DNA from: Sinorhizobium kostiense
GTDB taxonomy: Bacteria; Pseudomonadota; Alphaproteobacteria; Rhizobiales; Rhizobiaceae
Length of the DNA stretch: 64,000 nt
NCBI RefSeq assembly: GCF_017874595.1
Contig: NZ_JAGILA010000004.1
Span: 124,001 to 188,000 of the forward strand
Direction of reading: 5' to 3'
Within the stretch, counting starts at the first letter, position 1. Every line of letters starts with the position of its first letter. A program made the position numbers and the translations under genes. Below, piece by piece: positions 36,913 to 46,720 of the stretch. The notes below the pieces were generated by a model that was not told the origin of the DNA, did no database searches, and saw only the letters and a list, made by a program, of their open reading frames with translations.

Positions 36913-37686
36913 CTAAGCAACCTTCACGAACCGGTCGTTGATGAAGCCGGAGACGACCCCGAGGACGATCCAGAAAGCAAGCGTCGTGGCGAGGGCCGCG
37001 ACCGCGAATTCCGCGCCGAGGACAGCCGGGACGTTGCTCGAAATATCGAGGGGCTGCGGTGCGCCATAGGCATGGGGTGCGGCGATCAGCACGAGGCCTG
37101 CCAGTTTGGAGATGACTTCCCCGCGCAACGCCAGCAGGTAAAGACCTGCGGCCGAGAAGAGCACGGTTGCCACCCACCAGGTCTGGCGGTCGCCGAGCTC
37201 GGCGGCCGGGAAGCCGGGAAGCTCAGGCGGCAGGCCGAGGGCCGGCAGCATGTGCACGGCCAGCCAGCCGAAGGCACCCCAGAGAGCTCCGTTTGCGAGC
37301 GTGATCGGATAGGCGATCATGACGCTGATGCCCGCGAGGAGCAGCGAGAACCCGGCACCGGTGACCAGATTGGCAAGGAGCGTGCCGGAGAAGCGGCTCA
37401 TGCCGAACATGATTCCGCCCTCCTCATCTTCGCCCCCATGCTCATGCGCATAGGCCGGCGTAACTGGCGAAATGGAGGCGAGCAGCGCGCCAAGCGGAGC
37501 GTTAGCTTTCAGAGACGAGTGCTGTTCGTGGCCTGCGGCCGCAGGCTCTCCGGTGGCCGGCGCCTCACCCTCATATTGCTCCGCATGCAGAATGAGCGGT
37601 GTGACGCGCAGTTCCTGGGCGGCGGTCATGAAGACGCCGGCGACCAGCCCGGCCACGATCGCGGCCAGAAGTGTCTTGACGATCAT
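36913..37686 (-). CDS. cbtA: CbtA-type cobalt transporter subunit
   Basis: 257 residues, an integral membrane protein with five to six hydrophobic segments (LLAAIVAGLVAGVFMTAAQ, GFSLLLAGISVMIAYPITLANG, GWLAVHMLPALGLPPELPG, then C-terminal ALATTLAFWIVLGVVSGF). A His-rich patch (YAHEHGGEDEEGG) lies in the first loop. The WLAVHMLPALGLPPELPG motif is characteristic of CbtA, a predicted cobalt uptake protein associated with B12 synthesis. It is paired with cbtB 263 bases upstream on the same strand under a cobalamin riboswitch, although a repeat element separates the two genes. Confidence 0.9.
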   Translation of the reverse strand: MIVKTLLAAIVAGLVAGVFMTAAQELRVTPLILHAEQYEGEAPATGEPAAAGHEQHSSLKANAPLGALLASISPVTPAYAHEHGGEDEEGGIMFGMSRFSGTLLANLVTGAGFSLLLAGISVMIAYPITLANGALWGAFGWLAVHMLPALGLPPELPGFPAAELGDRQTWWVATVLFSAAGLYLLALRGEVISKLAGLVLIAAPHAYGAPQPLDISSNVPAVLGAEFAVAALATTLAFWIVLGVVSGFINDRFVKVA

Positions 37687-37742
37687 TTGTCGATATTCCT
37701 CAATGCGGCGCTCCCTTCCGGGCTATCGGCGCCGACAAACAA

Positions 37743-37861
37743 GCGCAATCCGGCGTCCTACAGCGCCGAGCGTCCTTGAGGACGCACAACGGGCGCTGTA
37801 AGTATTTGAATCCACGCATCCTGCTTTCCGAAAATCGGGTCCGATTTTCGGGCCGATGCGC
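37743..37861 (-). repeat. RIME-like ~119-bp repeat, copy 2
   Basis: Read on the minus strand it starts CGCATCGGCCCGAAAATCGG and repeats the modules of copy 1 at 17160-17273: the CGAAAATCGGACCCGATTTTCG dyad, TTGTGCGTCCTCAAGGACGC, and GGCGCTGTAGGA. It lies between cbtB and cbtA in the operon. Confidence 0.85.
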
Positions 37862-37949
37862 TAGCTGCATCGCATTGGCATCCGCATGCTCGGAGCGCCA
37901 GAAGGCTCTGTTCAGCTTCGGTCCGGAACGCGCAAGGCGTTCCATGCGC

Positions 37950-38126
37950 TTAATGGCAGGGGAAGCCGTAGGAATGGCGGGTGTCGTGCGCCGTGTCGTG
38001 CAGCACGGCCGAATTCGCCAGGCCTGCACCGAAGACGAGGAATGCGCCGATCATCAGGGCAAGAATGCCCGCGGTCAGACGATCGCTGAGGGAGAGCGAG
38101 ACGCTCGAAACTGTAGATGTAGCCAT
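37950..38126 (-). CDS. cbtB: CbtB-type cobalt transporter subunit
   Basis: 58 residues from the ATG at 38126, too short for easy detection. It has one membrane helix (LTAGILALMIGAFLVFGAGLA) and ends in a His-rich tail (VLHDTAHDTRHSYGFPCH), the CbtB hallmark. With CbtA it forms a predicted cobalt importer. The B12 riboswitch upstream and the position of cbtA downstream support the assignment. Confidence 0.9.
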   Translation of the reverse strand: MATSTVSSVSLSLSDRLTAGILALMIGAFLVFGAGLANSAVLHDTAHDTRHSYGFPCH

Positions 38127-38174
38127 GACAACCTCCGTGATGGCAAAGGGAGTTTCCCGATGGGCATTTGCCCG

Positions 38175-38415
38175 CATCGATTGGCAGGTTTCCTGGCTCG
38201 CGGCGTCAGGTGTTGCACCAGGGATTTGCCTCGCCTTCCCAGGTGAACCGCCCGTTCGCGGTCCTTTCCCAGTGGCTTTTTCCGGATCGCTCCGGAACGG
38301 CAAATTCACGCCGCTCTACAGTCGCGGGGTCGGCCATGATTGAGATGCCCAGCTTGGGTCCATCCGTCACGTTCCCGTTTACTCCCGAAACGCGTTCGCA
38401 TTCCGGGAACCAACC
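38175..38415 (-). promoter_or_regulatory. cobalamin (B12) riboswitch of cbtBA
   Basis: On the minus strand the B12-box GAGCCAGGAAACCTGCCAA (38181-38199) is present, together with the upstream AAAGCCACTGGG and GGGAAGGCGAGG core elements and a 5' paired region starting near 38415. It lies just before the cbtB start, so high adenosylcobalamin should lower CbtBA expression. The rest of 38416-38548 shows no gene. Confidence 0.93.
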
Positions 38416-38548
38416 GATCCGCGATGATTAGGGGCGGTCGCCGTCGATGTCAATCGAGGCGGAGCTGTAAAATGCATGGGCCCATCTTCCAGCGCCAGCT
38501 ATGTCATCTTTTTTAGCGGCGCGCGTTTGCCGCGAACGAGCCGCACCG

Positions 38549-39832
38549 TCAGGCGCTTGCGAGTGCGCTGGCGAGATCGGTGACAAGATCGTCCGGATGC
38601 TCGATGCCGATCGACAGGCGGATGGTCGATTCGAGCACTCCTATCCGGTGCCGAACGTCGATCGGCACACCCGAATGGGTCATCGCTGCCGGGTGGCTTG
38701 CGAGCGACTCGGTGCCGCCGAGGCTGACGGCAAGCTTGAAAATCTGCAGCGCGTTCAAGAAGCGGAAGGCCGACTCCTGGCCGCCGGCGATATCGAAGGA
38801 AAAGGTCGAGCCGGCGCCGGTGCACTGTGCCGCGAAGACGCGGCCGACACTCGAGGCTTCGTCATCGAAGGGGAGATAATGGATGCGCTCGACCTTCGGA
38901 TGATCACGCAGGAACTCGGCAACGACGCGCGCGTTTTCGTTCGCCTTTTCCATCCGCACCGACAGCGTCTCCAGCGAACGGCCGATCATCCAGCAGGAAT
39001 GCGGGTCAAGCTGGGTGCCGATCGAGCCACGCAATGCCTTCACCTGCCTGATGAGCGCCTTGGAACCGAGGGTGGCGCCGGCGATCAGATCCGAGTGGCC
39101 GCCGACATATTTGGTGAGCGAATAAAGCGAGAGGTCCGCGCCATGGTCGAGCGGGTGCTGGAAGACCGGACCGAGCAGCGTATTGTCGCAGGCAAAGATC
39201 GGCCGGTGCCCCTGTTTTTCGCCGATCCTGTCGGCAATGCCGCGGATCATTGCGATGTCGACGAGGCTGTTGGTGGGATTGGCCGGCGTCTCGATGAGGA
39301 TGAAGGTGACGCGGCCGTTCTTCATTGCTTCCTCGGCGGCGTCGTTGACCGCCGCCGCGTCGAGGCCATCGGCAAAACCGACGGCGGAAATGCCGAGATT
39401 GGGAAGGGTTTTCGCCAGCAGCGTCTCGGTTCCGCCATAGAGCGGCTGCGAATGCAGGATGACGTCGCCCGGGTGAACGAAAGCGAGCAGCGTGGTGGCG
39501 ATCGCCGACATGCCGGAGGAAAAGAGCGCACCCGCTTCGGCGCCTTCGTAGACGGCAAGCCGATCCTCGACGATCTCGCTGTTCGGATGGTTGAAGCGGG
39601 AATAGACCAGGCCGGCGCCGACGCCAGCCGGCGGTTCGCGTCGCCCGGAGACGAAATCGAAGAAATCGCGCCCCTCCTCGGCCGAGTGGAAGACGAAGGT
39701 GGAGGTGAGGAATACCGGCGGCTTGACCGCACCTTCGGAGAGCTCCGGGTCGTAGCCATAATTGAGCATCAGGGTTTCCGGATGCAGTTTATGGTTGCCG
39801 ATATGGGTTTTCGACGGATGCGGCGCGGTCAT
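38549..39832 (-). CDS. Cys/Met-metabolism PLP enzyme (cystathionine gamma-synthase family)
   Basis: 427 residues from the ATG at 39832, with AGGGAGATAGC upstream; the frame continues to 39856 without family sequence. This is a trans-sulfuration enzyme: [53 protein letters not shown], and the PLP lysine in [14 protein letters not shown] near residue 236. Family members include cystathionine gamma-synthase, O-succinyl/acetyl-homoserine sulfhydrylase and methionine gamma-lyase. The inserted segment around residues 60-80 ([13 protein letters not shown]) marks a subgroup typical of Rhizobiales. The exact reaction cannot be chosen from sequence alone. Confidence 0.88.
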   Translation of the reverse strand: MTAPHPSKTHIGNHKLHPETLMLNYGYDPELSEGAVKPPVFLTSTFVFHSAEEGRDFFDFVSGRREPPAGVGAGLVYSRFNHPNSEIVEDRLAVYEGAEAGALFSSGMSAIATTLLAFVHPGDVILHSQPLYGGTETLLAKTLPNLGISAVGFADGLDAAAVNDAAEEAMKNGRVTFILIETPANPTNSLVDIAMIRGIADRIGEKQGHRPIFACDNTLLGPVFQHPLDHGADLSLYSLTKYVGGHSDLIAGATLGSKALIRQVKALRGSIGTQLDPHSCWMIGRSLETLSVRMEKANENARVVAEFLRDHPKVERIHYLPFDDEASSVGRVFAAQCTGAGSTFSFDIAGGQESAFRFLNALQIFKLAVSLGGTESLASHPAAMTHSGVPIDVRHRIGVLESTIRLSIGIEHPDDLVTDLASALASA

Positions 39833-40110
39833 TTTGCTATCTCCCTGGGGCTCCACTGCCTTTCGAAATATAGAGATAAGGCGCAGAAAATTGCCGGCGA
39901 GGCCTCTTGCCTGGCTGAAGGAACAGATTTCCCACGCCAGGAGCCAATCGCGACGTTGCCGAGCACATCAGGCTGTCCGCCTCGGCAAGGGAACCACGGA
40001 ACGCGCTTTTGGCGCGCGAGCATTGAACGTGAAAAAATTGCCCTAGATTCAAGGAACTAGAGCGCCTCAAATAAATCCGAACGGACGCCCGGCGCTCTGG
40101 GAGAAAGGCG

Positions 40111-41433
40111 ATGGATTTCGTGGAAGCGATCGGCGCCACCGAGTCTTGGCTGCGCACCGTGATCTTGAATGAGTGGACGCTCTACCAGCTGGCGTTGATC
40201 GCGGTCGGTTATCTGGTCTGCGGTGTCTTGGCGAAACACACAGAGCCGGCCGTGGAGGCCCGCGCCCGTACGATCAAGGGAAATCCGGACCTGCTTCGGG
40301 TCATCATTGCCTTCATGCGGCGGCTCAAATGGCTCTTTCTGATCGTGTGGCTGTGGATTGCCGACGTGCTTCTGTTGCGGTTCGGCTGGCCCTCGTACCG
40401 CTGGCTCGTCTCCACGGCGCTCACGCTCGCGGCAGCGTGGTTCGTCATTTCAGTGCTGACGCGTCTCATCCGCAACCAGATGCTGGCGCGTGCCGTGGCC
40501 GTCGCCGGCTGGTCCTATTTCGCGCTTTATGCGCTCGGGCTGGACGACGTCGTCCTCATGGCGCTCGACGGAATGTCGGTCAATCTCGGCGCCGTTCGAC
40601 TGTCGATGCTGATCGTCCTGAAGGCGATCGTCCTTTCCGCTGCGCTGATCTGGATGGCCGTGCTGATCGGCAGGGTCACGTCGCACTGGATCGAAGGGTC
40701 CGGGGATCTAACGCCCTCCTTCAAGGTTCTCATCAGCAAATTGATCAAGATCGGACTGATTATTTTTGCCGGCATGATCGCCTTGTCGGCAACAGGGATA
40801 GACCTGACCGCGCTCACCGTCTTTTCCGGTGCGGTCGGTGTCGGCATCGGTTTCGGCCTGCAGAAGGTCGTCTCCAATTTCATTTCCGGAATCATCATCC
40901 TGCTCGATAAATCCATCAAGCCAGGCGACACGATTTCGCTCGGCGAGACGTTCGGCTCGATCCGGGACCTCAGATCCCGCTTCGTTTCCGTTATCACGAG
41001 GGACGGCAAGGAATACCTCATTCCCAATGAGGACTTCATCTCGCAGCAGGTGGTGAACTGGTCCTTTTCAAGCGAATATGTGCGCATCGAGGTCGATTTC
41101 GGGACCTCCTACGACAGCGATCCGCATGAGGTCGTGCGCATCGCGATCGACACGGCGAAAGCCATTCCGCGGGTTGCCAGCACTTATGCCCAGCCGGTCT
41201 GCTGGATGACGGGATTCGGGGCGTCATCGCTCGATTTCAAGCTGAGATTCTGGATTTCCGATCCGAGCAACGGACTGACGAACGTCCGCGGCCAGGTGCT
41301 GATGGCATTGTGGGATGCATTCAAGGCGGCCGGTATCTCCATCCCGTTCCCGCATCGAGAGATCATCATGAAGACGCCGATCGAGGTGACCCGCGCGGCG
41401 CCCCGATATCCAGGCAATAGTGCGGCCGAATAG
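40111..41433 (+). CDS. MscS-family mechanosensitive channel
   Basis: 440 residues with four predicted transmembrane helices before the conserved pore helix and the MscS domain. The signature is GVGIGFGLQKVVSNFISGIIILLDKSIKPGDTI near residues 245-280, with a soluble C-terminal beta/alpha-beta part (EYLIPNEDFISQQVVNWSFSS). It would gate on membrane tension and protect from osmotic downshift. AGAAAGGCG precedes the ATG. A long hydrolase-like gene begins 114 bases downstream on the same strand. Confidence 0.93.
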   Translation: MDFVEAIGATESWLRTVILNEWTLYQLALIAVGYLVCGVLAKHTEPAVEARARTIKGNPDLLRVIIAFMRRLKWLFLIVWLWIADVLLLRFGWPSYRWLVSTALTLAAAWFVISVLTRLIRNQMLARAVAVAGWSYFALYALGLDDVVLMALDGMSVNLGAVRLSMLIVLKAIVLSAALIWMAVLIGRVTSHWIEGSGDLTPSFKVLISKLIKIGLIIFAGMIALSATGIDLTALTVFSGAVGVGIGFGLQKVVSNFISGIIILLDKSIKPGDTISLGETFGSIRDLRSRFVSVITRDGKEYLIPNEDFISQQVVNWSFSSEYVRIEVDFGTSYDSDPHEVVRIAIDTAKAIPRVASTYAQPVCWMTGFGASSLDFKLRFWISDPSNGLTNVRGQVLMALWDAFKAAGISIPFPHREIIMKTPIEVTRAAPRYPGNSAAE

Positions 41434-41547
41434 CTCGGTAAGATTGACTGCGTTGGCGTAGGAGGCGACATTGCGGCTCGCGCGCCACCCGCGCCGGAAG
41501 AACCGTGACTGTCTCAGCGACAACGCCTCGTGGAATTGGAGCCCCCG

Positions 41548-43236
41548 ATGGAACATCTTCGGCAGACGGACCTGACGCGATCGACGCGGCCGTTTCCGGG
41601 CCTTCTCGGGCGTCTCCTGGAATCATTCTCCGCGGCCGGCCTGCTCGTCGGGGTGTTGTTCTTCGCGGTGTCGCTGACGCCGAGCCTCATTCCGCGGCCC
41701 TCTCCGATCCAAGGGATCATCTCCGGCGTTTCGCTGGCGGCGGGATATGCGATCGGCGTGTTGCTCCGCTGGCTCTGGGCGTTTTTCGAGCTCCGCGAGC
41801 CTACGGCGCGGCGCGAGCGCACGCTGAAGATTGCAGCGACGATCGTCTGCATAGCGGCGGCGGCCGTGTTCCTGTGGCAGACGGCCGGATGGCAAAACAC
41901 GGTCCGAGATATCATGGGCCTCGAGCCCATCGACGGCGTGGAACCCGTCACCCTCGGCCTTGTCGCGGTTGTGGTCTTTCTCGCGCTCGTCTTTCTCGCG
42001 CGGCTGTTCAGACTCACATTCCGCGGCTTCTCACGATGGCTGGAGCGCTGTCTCACGCGGCCCATCGCGCGTGCCATCGGCGGGCTGGCCGCGATCGCAC
42101 TCTTCTGGTCCGTGGCCAACGGCGTCGTCTTCAAGTTGGCGCTCCGGGCTGCCGACAGCTCTTTCCGGACACTCGACGCGCTCGTTGATCCCGATGTCGC
42201 GCCGCCGACCGATCCGAGGAAAACCGGGAGCGAGGCCTCGCTGCTGAGCTGGGAGGAACTGGGGCGGCAGGGGCGCCATTTCGTCGCCTCAGGCCCGTCG
42301 GGCACCGACATCGGCGCCTTCTTCGGCGCGAGCGCGCCCGATCCCCTCCGGGTCTATGTCGGGCTGAATTCCGCTGAAACAGCGCGCGACAGAGCGAGGC
42401 TGGCCCTCGAAGAATTGAAACGCGCAGGTGGGTTCGAGCGAAGTGCGCTCGTCATCGTCGTGCCGACCGGCACCGGCTGGGTCGATCCCGCCGCGCTCGA
42501 CGCGCTCGAATATCTGCTGCACGGCGAAGTGGCGAGCGTCGCGGTGCAATATTCCTACCTCACGAGCTGGCTGTCGCTTCTGGTGGAGCCGGGCTATGGA
42601 GCCGACACCGCCAAGGCGCTCTTCGATGAGATCTACGGCTACTGGACGACGCTGCCCAGGGATGCGCGGCCGAAGCTTTATCTGCATGGGCTGAGCCTCG
42701 GCGCTATGAATTCGCAAGCGTCGGTCGATCTCTTCGATGTCATCAGCGATCCCTTCCAGGGCGCGCTTTGGAGCGGCCCGCCATTCCAGAGCGAACTCTG
42801 GCGCTCGGTGACGGCCGATCGTCTCGCCGGTTCGCCTGCATGGCTACCGCGCTTTCGCGACAGTTCCATCATTCGCTTCACCCATCAGCAGAATGCACTC
42901 GATGTCCCCGGTGCAGATTGGGGTGCGATGCGGATCGTCTATCTGCAATATGCGAGCGACCCAGTGACCTTCTTCGATCCGCGTGCCTTCTATCGCGAGC
43001 CCGATTGGATGAAGGTGCCGCGCGGCCCCGACGTTTCGCCGGCGTTGAGCTGGTTTCCCGTTGTTACCGGGCTCCAGCTTCTCGCCGACATGGCGCTCGC
43101 GACGACCTCGCCGATCGGCTACGGCCACGTCTACGCCCCGGAGCACTACATCGATGCGTGGATGGCGGTCGTGGATCCGCAAGGCGTAACGGCCGCGGAT
43201 GTGGCGCGGCTCAAGGCGCAATTCAGCGCGCCATGA
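41548..43236 (+). CDS. membrane-anchored alpha/beta-hydrolase-family protein
   Basis: 562 residues from the ATG at 41548 with GGAG upstream; an in-frame GTG at 41530 is a weaker option. It has four N-terminal hydrophobic helices (LLVGVLFFAVSLTPSLIP, VCIAAAAVFLWQTAG, LVAVVVFLALVFLARLF, IARAIGGLAAIALFW) and a large C-terminal alpha/beta-hydrolase-like domain (LVIVVPTGTGWVDPAALDAL, LYLHGLSLGAMNSQASVDL with the elbow GLSLG, and late HVYAPEHYIDAW). This matches the alpha/beta-hydrolase families annotated in Rhizobiales membranes. Substrate unknown. Confidence 0.8.
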   Translation: MEHLRQTDLTRSTRPFPGLLGRLLESFSAAGLLVGVLFFAVSLTPSLIPRPSPIQGIISGVSLAAGYAIGVLLRWLWAFFELREPTARRERTLKIAATIVCIAAAAVFLWQTAGWQNTVRDIMGLEPIDGVEPVTLGLVAVVVFLALVFLARLFRLTFRGFSRWLERCLTRPIARAIGGLAAIALFWSVANGVVFKLALRAADSSFRTLDALVDPDVAPPTDPRKTGSEASLLSWEELGRQGRHFVASGPSGTDIGAFFGASAPDPLRVYVGLNSAETARDRARLALEELKRAGGFERSALVIVVPTGTGWVDPAALDALEYLLHGEVASVAVQYSYLTSWLSLLVEPGYGADTAKALFDEIYGYWTTLPRDARPKLYLHGLSLGAMNSQASVDLFDVISDPFQGALWSGPPFQSELWRSVTADRLAGSPAWLPRFRDSSIIRFTHQQNALDVPGADWGAMRIVYLQYASDPVTFFDPRAFYREPDWMKVPRGPDVSPALSWFPVVTGLQLLADMALATTSPIGYGHVYAPEHYIDAWMAVVDPQGVTAADVARLKAQFSAP

Positions 43237-43242
43237 GTCGGT

Positions 43243-43276
43243 TTGCCCCTCAGGTTTAACCCGAGGAGAGGGGCAA
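43243..43276. repeat. short palindromic repeat after the hydrolase gene
   Basis: TTGCCCCTC..GGTTTAA and TTAACC..GAGGGGCAA form an imperfect dyad. It recalls the perfect 20-bp palindrome at 60321-60340 and the module at 36757-36795. It lies between convergent genes and may also work as a bidirectional terminator. Confidence 0.6.
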
Positions 43277-43294
43277 GTCGGCTGGCTGACCGGC

Positions 43295-44146
43295 TTAGAC
43301 ACCCGACAGAAGTTCCACCATGGCGCCGATGATCTTGCGGTGCTGGCGGGCGTGACGGGCGCGCAGGCTTGTCGCGGCATAAACGGCCTGCGGAATGACC
43401 GGCGCATCCTCGACGACGATCGCGGCGCCGTTCTCGGCCAGGCGGGCGGCTGTAGCGCCGGTGACGTATGCGGCAGCGCCAAGGGTTCCGAGCAGGCCGG
43501 TGATTGCCATGTTCTGTCCCGCCGCAACCGGAGCAGCGGAGAGATGCGGCAGTGCGAGGCGGTGGATCCTGTCGAAGGCCGGCGAATAGCTTGCCCGAAT
43601 ATAGGTCTCCGGCTTTATGCCGGCAACGTCGCGGGCCTCTACACTGACCATTCTGTAATGCAGTTCTCCGATCCGTTCGTAGTGAAGGTCGGGCAGATAG
43701 TGCGGCGTATAGAGAATGGCGAGGTCGAGATCTCCGGCGGCGAGTTCGCGATTCATCTGATTGGAATAATCCGCCTCCATGTAGATTTCGGTCGCCTGGA
43801 ACTCGCGCCGGATTGCCCCCAGCCATGGGCCGGCGAAAATCTCGGCGAGATCATGCTGGATGCCGAGCCGCATCGAACGCTCCAGTGCGCCGGCGCCCGC
43901 CACCGCCCTCGTTGCTTCATGCCACTGATTCTGCAGGGCCTTTGCGTAATCGAGGAAGCGTAGGCCCGCGGCTGTCGGAACGGTGCCGCCCTTGTTGCGG
44001 GTGAAGAGCTTGCGATTGAACTGCGCTTCCAGCGCCTTGACGCGATGGGAGACCGTCGACTGGGTGATATTGAGCCGCTCGGCCGTGCGGTTGAAGCTGC
44101 GCGTCTCCATCAGGTCCAGAAATGTCTCGATCAGATCAACTTGCAT
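43295..44146 (-). CDS. LysR-family transcriptional regulator
   Basis: 283 residues: MQVDLIETFLDLMETRSFNRTAERLNITQSTVSHRVKALEAQFNRKLFTRNKGGTVPTAAG is a typical LysR DNA-binding domain, and the rest is the effector-binding domain (SMRLGIQHDLAEIF, GDLDLAILYTPHYLPDL). It is divergent from the FAD-GcvT gene with 126 bases between the starts, so the betaine-like demethylation operon is the likely target. The inducer is unknown. Confidence 0.92.
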   Translation of the reverse strand: MQVDLIETFLDLMETRSFNRTAERLNITQSTVSHRVKALEAQFNRKLFTRNKGGTVPTAAGLRFLDYAKALQNQWHEATRAVAGAGALERSMRLGIQHDLAEIFAGPWLGAIRREFQATEIYMEADYSNQMNRELAAGDLDLAILYTPHYLPDLHYERIGELHYRMVSVEARDVAGIKPETYIRASYSPAFDRIHRLALPHLSAAPVAAGQNMAITGLLGTLGAAAYVTGATAARLAENGAAIVVEDAPVIPQAVYAATSLRARHARQHRKIIGAMVELLSGV

Positions 44147-44272
44147 GTTTGCGACACTCCTTCGATCGCCATCATGCAGTCTAATCGAATTTCTCGATCA
44201 ATAAAGCCTCGAGCGTTTGCTTGATGCCTCGTTTTTCCTCGACGAAGATCGCGACAGAAGAGGGAGCCATGC

Positions 44273-46720
44273 ATGTCGAATTTGCCGTCTCACGCACGCG
44301 TCGTGATCATCGGCGGGGGAGCCGTCGGGGCCTCCTCGCTCTACCATCTTGCCAAGGCTGGCTGGACCGATTGCGTGCTTCTCGAGAAAAACGAGCTCAC
44401 CGCCGGCTCGACCTGGCACGCGGCCGGAAATGTGCCGACCTTCTCCTCCTCCTGGTCGATCATGAACATGCAGCGCTATTCGGCTTCGCTCTACCGCGAG
44501 CTCGGGGCACGCGTCGACTATCCGATGAACTATCATGTCACGGGGTCGATCCGCCTCGGCCATTCGAAGGAGCGGCTCAAGGAGTTCAACCGCGTCGTCG
44601 GCATGGGGCGCTACCAGGGCATGGATCTCGATATCCTGACGCCGGGCGAGATGACGAGCCGTTATCCGTTCCTCGAAACGCACGATCTGACCGGTGCCCT
44701 CTACGACCCCTATGACGGCGATATCGATCCGGCGCAACTGACCCAGGCGCTTGCCAAGGGTGCACGCGATCTCGGCGCGAAGGTCATCCGCTTCTGTCCC
44801 GTAACGGGCGCGCGGCGCGAGAAGGACGAATGGGTGATCGCGACGCCTCAAGGCGACATCCGGTGCGAATATGTCGTCAATGCCGCCGGGTATTATGCCC
44901 GCGAGGTCGGCAAGATGTTCGGTCGCGACGTGCCGATGATGGTGATGAGCCATCAATATATTCTCTTCGACGAAATCCCGGAGCTTGCCGCCTGGTCGAA
45001 GGAGGTTGGCCACAAGCTGCCGCTGCTCAGGGACGTCGACTCCTCCTATTATCTCCGGCAGGAGAAATACGGCATGAATCTCGGGCCCTATGAGCGGAAC
45101 TGCCGTGCACATTGGGTCACGCCGGACGATCCGATGCCTGAGGATTTCTCCTTCCAGCTCTTCCCGGACGATCTCGACAGGCTCGACTGGTATCTGAACG
45201 ACGCCGTCGTGCGGGTGCCGATCCTCGGCACGGCCGGCTTGTCGCGCATCATCAACGGCCCCATTCCCTACGCCCCGGACGGCAATCCGCTGATCGGGCC
45301 GATGCCGGGTGTGCCAAACGCTTTCGAGGCCTGCGTCTTCACCTTCGGCATTTGCCAGGCGGGCGGGGCGGGCAAGGTGCTGGCCGAATGGGTGACCGAA
45401 GGCCAGACGGAGTGGGACATGTGGTCCTGCGATCCGCGGCGCTACACCGACTACACCGACCAGAACTATTGCATCGCCAAGGGCATGGAAATCTACGGCC
45501 ACGAATATGCGATGCACTTCCCGAAGCACTATTGGCCGGCCGGCCGAAACAAGAAGCTCTCGCCGATCCACGACCGGATCGCCGCGCTCGGCGCCCAGTT
45601 CAAGCCCTATAACGGCTGGGAACGGGCAATGTGGTATGCAAAGCCCGGTGACGATACATCCGAGGAGGCGACGCAGACCTGGGGGCGCGAAGGGCCCTGG
45701 GCGAAGCGGATCGAGGAGGAGTGCCTCGCCGTGCGCGACGCTGCCGGCATTCTCGACTTGCCGGGCTTCTCGCGTTTCCGCTTGAAAGGCGAGGGCGCCC
45801 GCGAATGGCTCTCCGGCCTCGTCACCGGGCGCGTGCCGAAGCCGGGACGCATCGGGCTCGCCTATTTCGCGGATGACAAGGGCCGGATCGTCACCGAAAT
45901 GTCGGTGATGGCGATCGAGGAGGATTTCTTCTTCCTGATCACCGCGGCGACGGCGCAATGGCACGATTTCGAGTGGCTGCGGAAGCACCGCCCTGCCGAT
46001 GCCGCCTTCACGCTCGACGATGTGACGGCGAATTTCGCCTGCCAAATCCTGACCGGGCCGAAGACGCGGGCGATCCTTGCCGAGGTCTCCGACGCCGATC
46101 TTGCAATGCCATGGCTGACGCATCAGACCGCGCAGATCGCAGGGCGCGATTGCCAGCTCGTGCGGGTCTCGTTCGCTGGCGAGCTCGGCTGGGAAATACA
46201 TACCAAGGTGGAGGATACCGCGACGATTTTCGACAGGGTCTGGGAGGCCGGGCAGATGCACGGGCTCGAACCATTCGGCATGGAGGCGCTCGACAGCCTG
46301 CGCATCGAGAAAGGTTATCGCGCCTGGAAGGGCGATCTTTCGACTGACTACACCATCCTCCAAGGGGGGCTCGAGCGCTTCGTCGACTGGTCGAAGCCGG
46401 ACTTCAAGGGAAAGGCCGCGCTGGAGCGTGAGAAGCAGCAGGGCGTGGCGAAACGCTTCGTGACGCTGACCGTCGAGGCGGGAGAGTGCGACGCGCCCTA
46501 CATGTCGACGCTGTGGTTCGACGGACAAGTCGTCGGCGAGACGACCTCCGGCAATTGGGGCTACCGGGTCGGCACGTCGATCGCGCTCGGCATGCTTCGC
46601 GCCGATCTCGCGCTGCCTGGACAGGAGGTCGAGGTCGAAATTTTTGGTGACCGGTTCAAGGCCACCGTTCAGCCGGACCGGCCGCTCTGGGATCCCTCGA
46701 ATGAAAGATTGAAGGCATGA
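44273..46720 (+). CDS. FAD-dependent dimethylglycine/sarcosine-type dehydrogenase fused to GcvT domain (first copy)
   Basis: 815 residues. The N-terminal half is a D-amino-acid-oxidase-like FAD domain: ARVVIIGGGAVGASSLYHLAKAGW and TAGSTWHAAG, where the His is the covalent FAD site of this family. The C-terminal half is a GcvT-type tetrahydrofolate-binding domain (VSFAGELGWEIHT, MEALDSLRIEKGYRAW, C-terminal barrel). Such enzymes oxidise N-methyl groups of dimethylglycine or sarcosine and hand the one-carbon unit to tetrahydrofolate. It overlaps the next gene by four bases (ATGA). Confidence 0.9.
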   Translation: MSNLPSHARVVIIGGGAVGASSLYHLAKAGWTDCVLLEKNELTAGSTWHAAGNVPTFSSSWSIMNMQRYSASLYRELGARVDYPMNYHVTGSIRLGHSKERLKEFNRVVGMGRYQGMDLDILTPGEMTSRYPFLETHDLTGALYDPYDGDIDPAQLTQALAKGARDLGAKVIRFCPVTGARREKDEWVIATPQGDIRCEYVVNAAGYYAREVGKMFGRDVPMMVMSHQYILFDEIPELAAWSKEVGHKLPLLRDVDSSYYLRQEKYGMNLGPYERNCRAHWVTPDDPMPEDFSFQLFPDDLDRLDWYLNDAVVRVPILGTAGLSRIINGPIPYAPDGNPLIGPMPGVPNAFEACVFTFGICQAGGAGKVLAEWVTEGQTEWDMWSCDPRRYTDYTDQNYCIAKGMEIYGHEYAMHFPKHYWPAGRNKKLSPIHDRIAALGAQFKPYNGWERAMWYAKPGDDTSEEATQTWGREGPWAKRIEEECLAVRDAAGILDLPGFSRFRLKGEGAREWLSGLVTGRVPKPGRIGLAYFADDKGRIVTEMSVMAIEEDFFFLITAATAQWHDFEWLRKHRPADAAFTLDDVTANFACQILTGPKTRAILAEVSDADLAMPWLTHQTAQIAGRDCQLVRVSFAGELGWEIHTKVEDTATIFDRVWEAGQMHGLEPFGMEALDSLRIEKGYRAWKGDLSTDYTILQGGLERFVDWSKPDFKGKAALEREKQQGVAKRFVTLTVEAGECDAPYMSTLWFDGQVVGETTSGNWGYRVGTSIALGMLRADLALPGQEVEVEIFGDRFKATVQPDRPLWDPSNERLKA

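Noticed and set aside
39833..40110. Possible SAM-type riboswitch upstream of the Cys/Met-metabolism gene
   Set aside because: An 8-bp stem TTGCCGAG/CTCGGCAA is present at 39956-39988, but the conserved SAM-II or SAM-I cores were not found.
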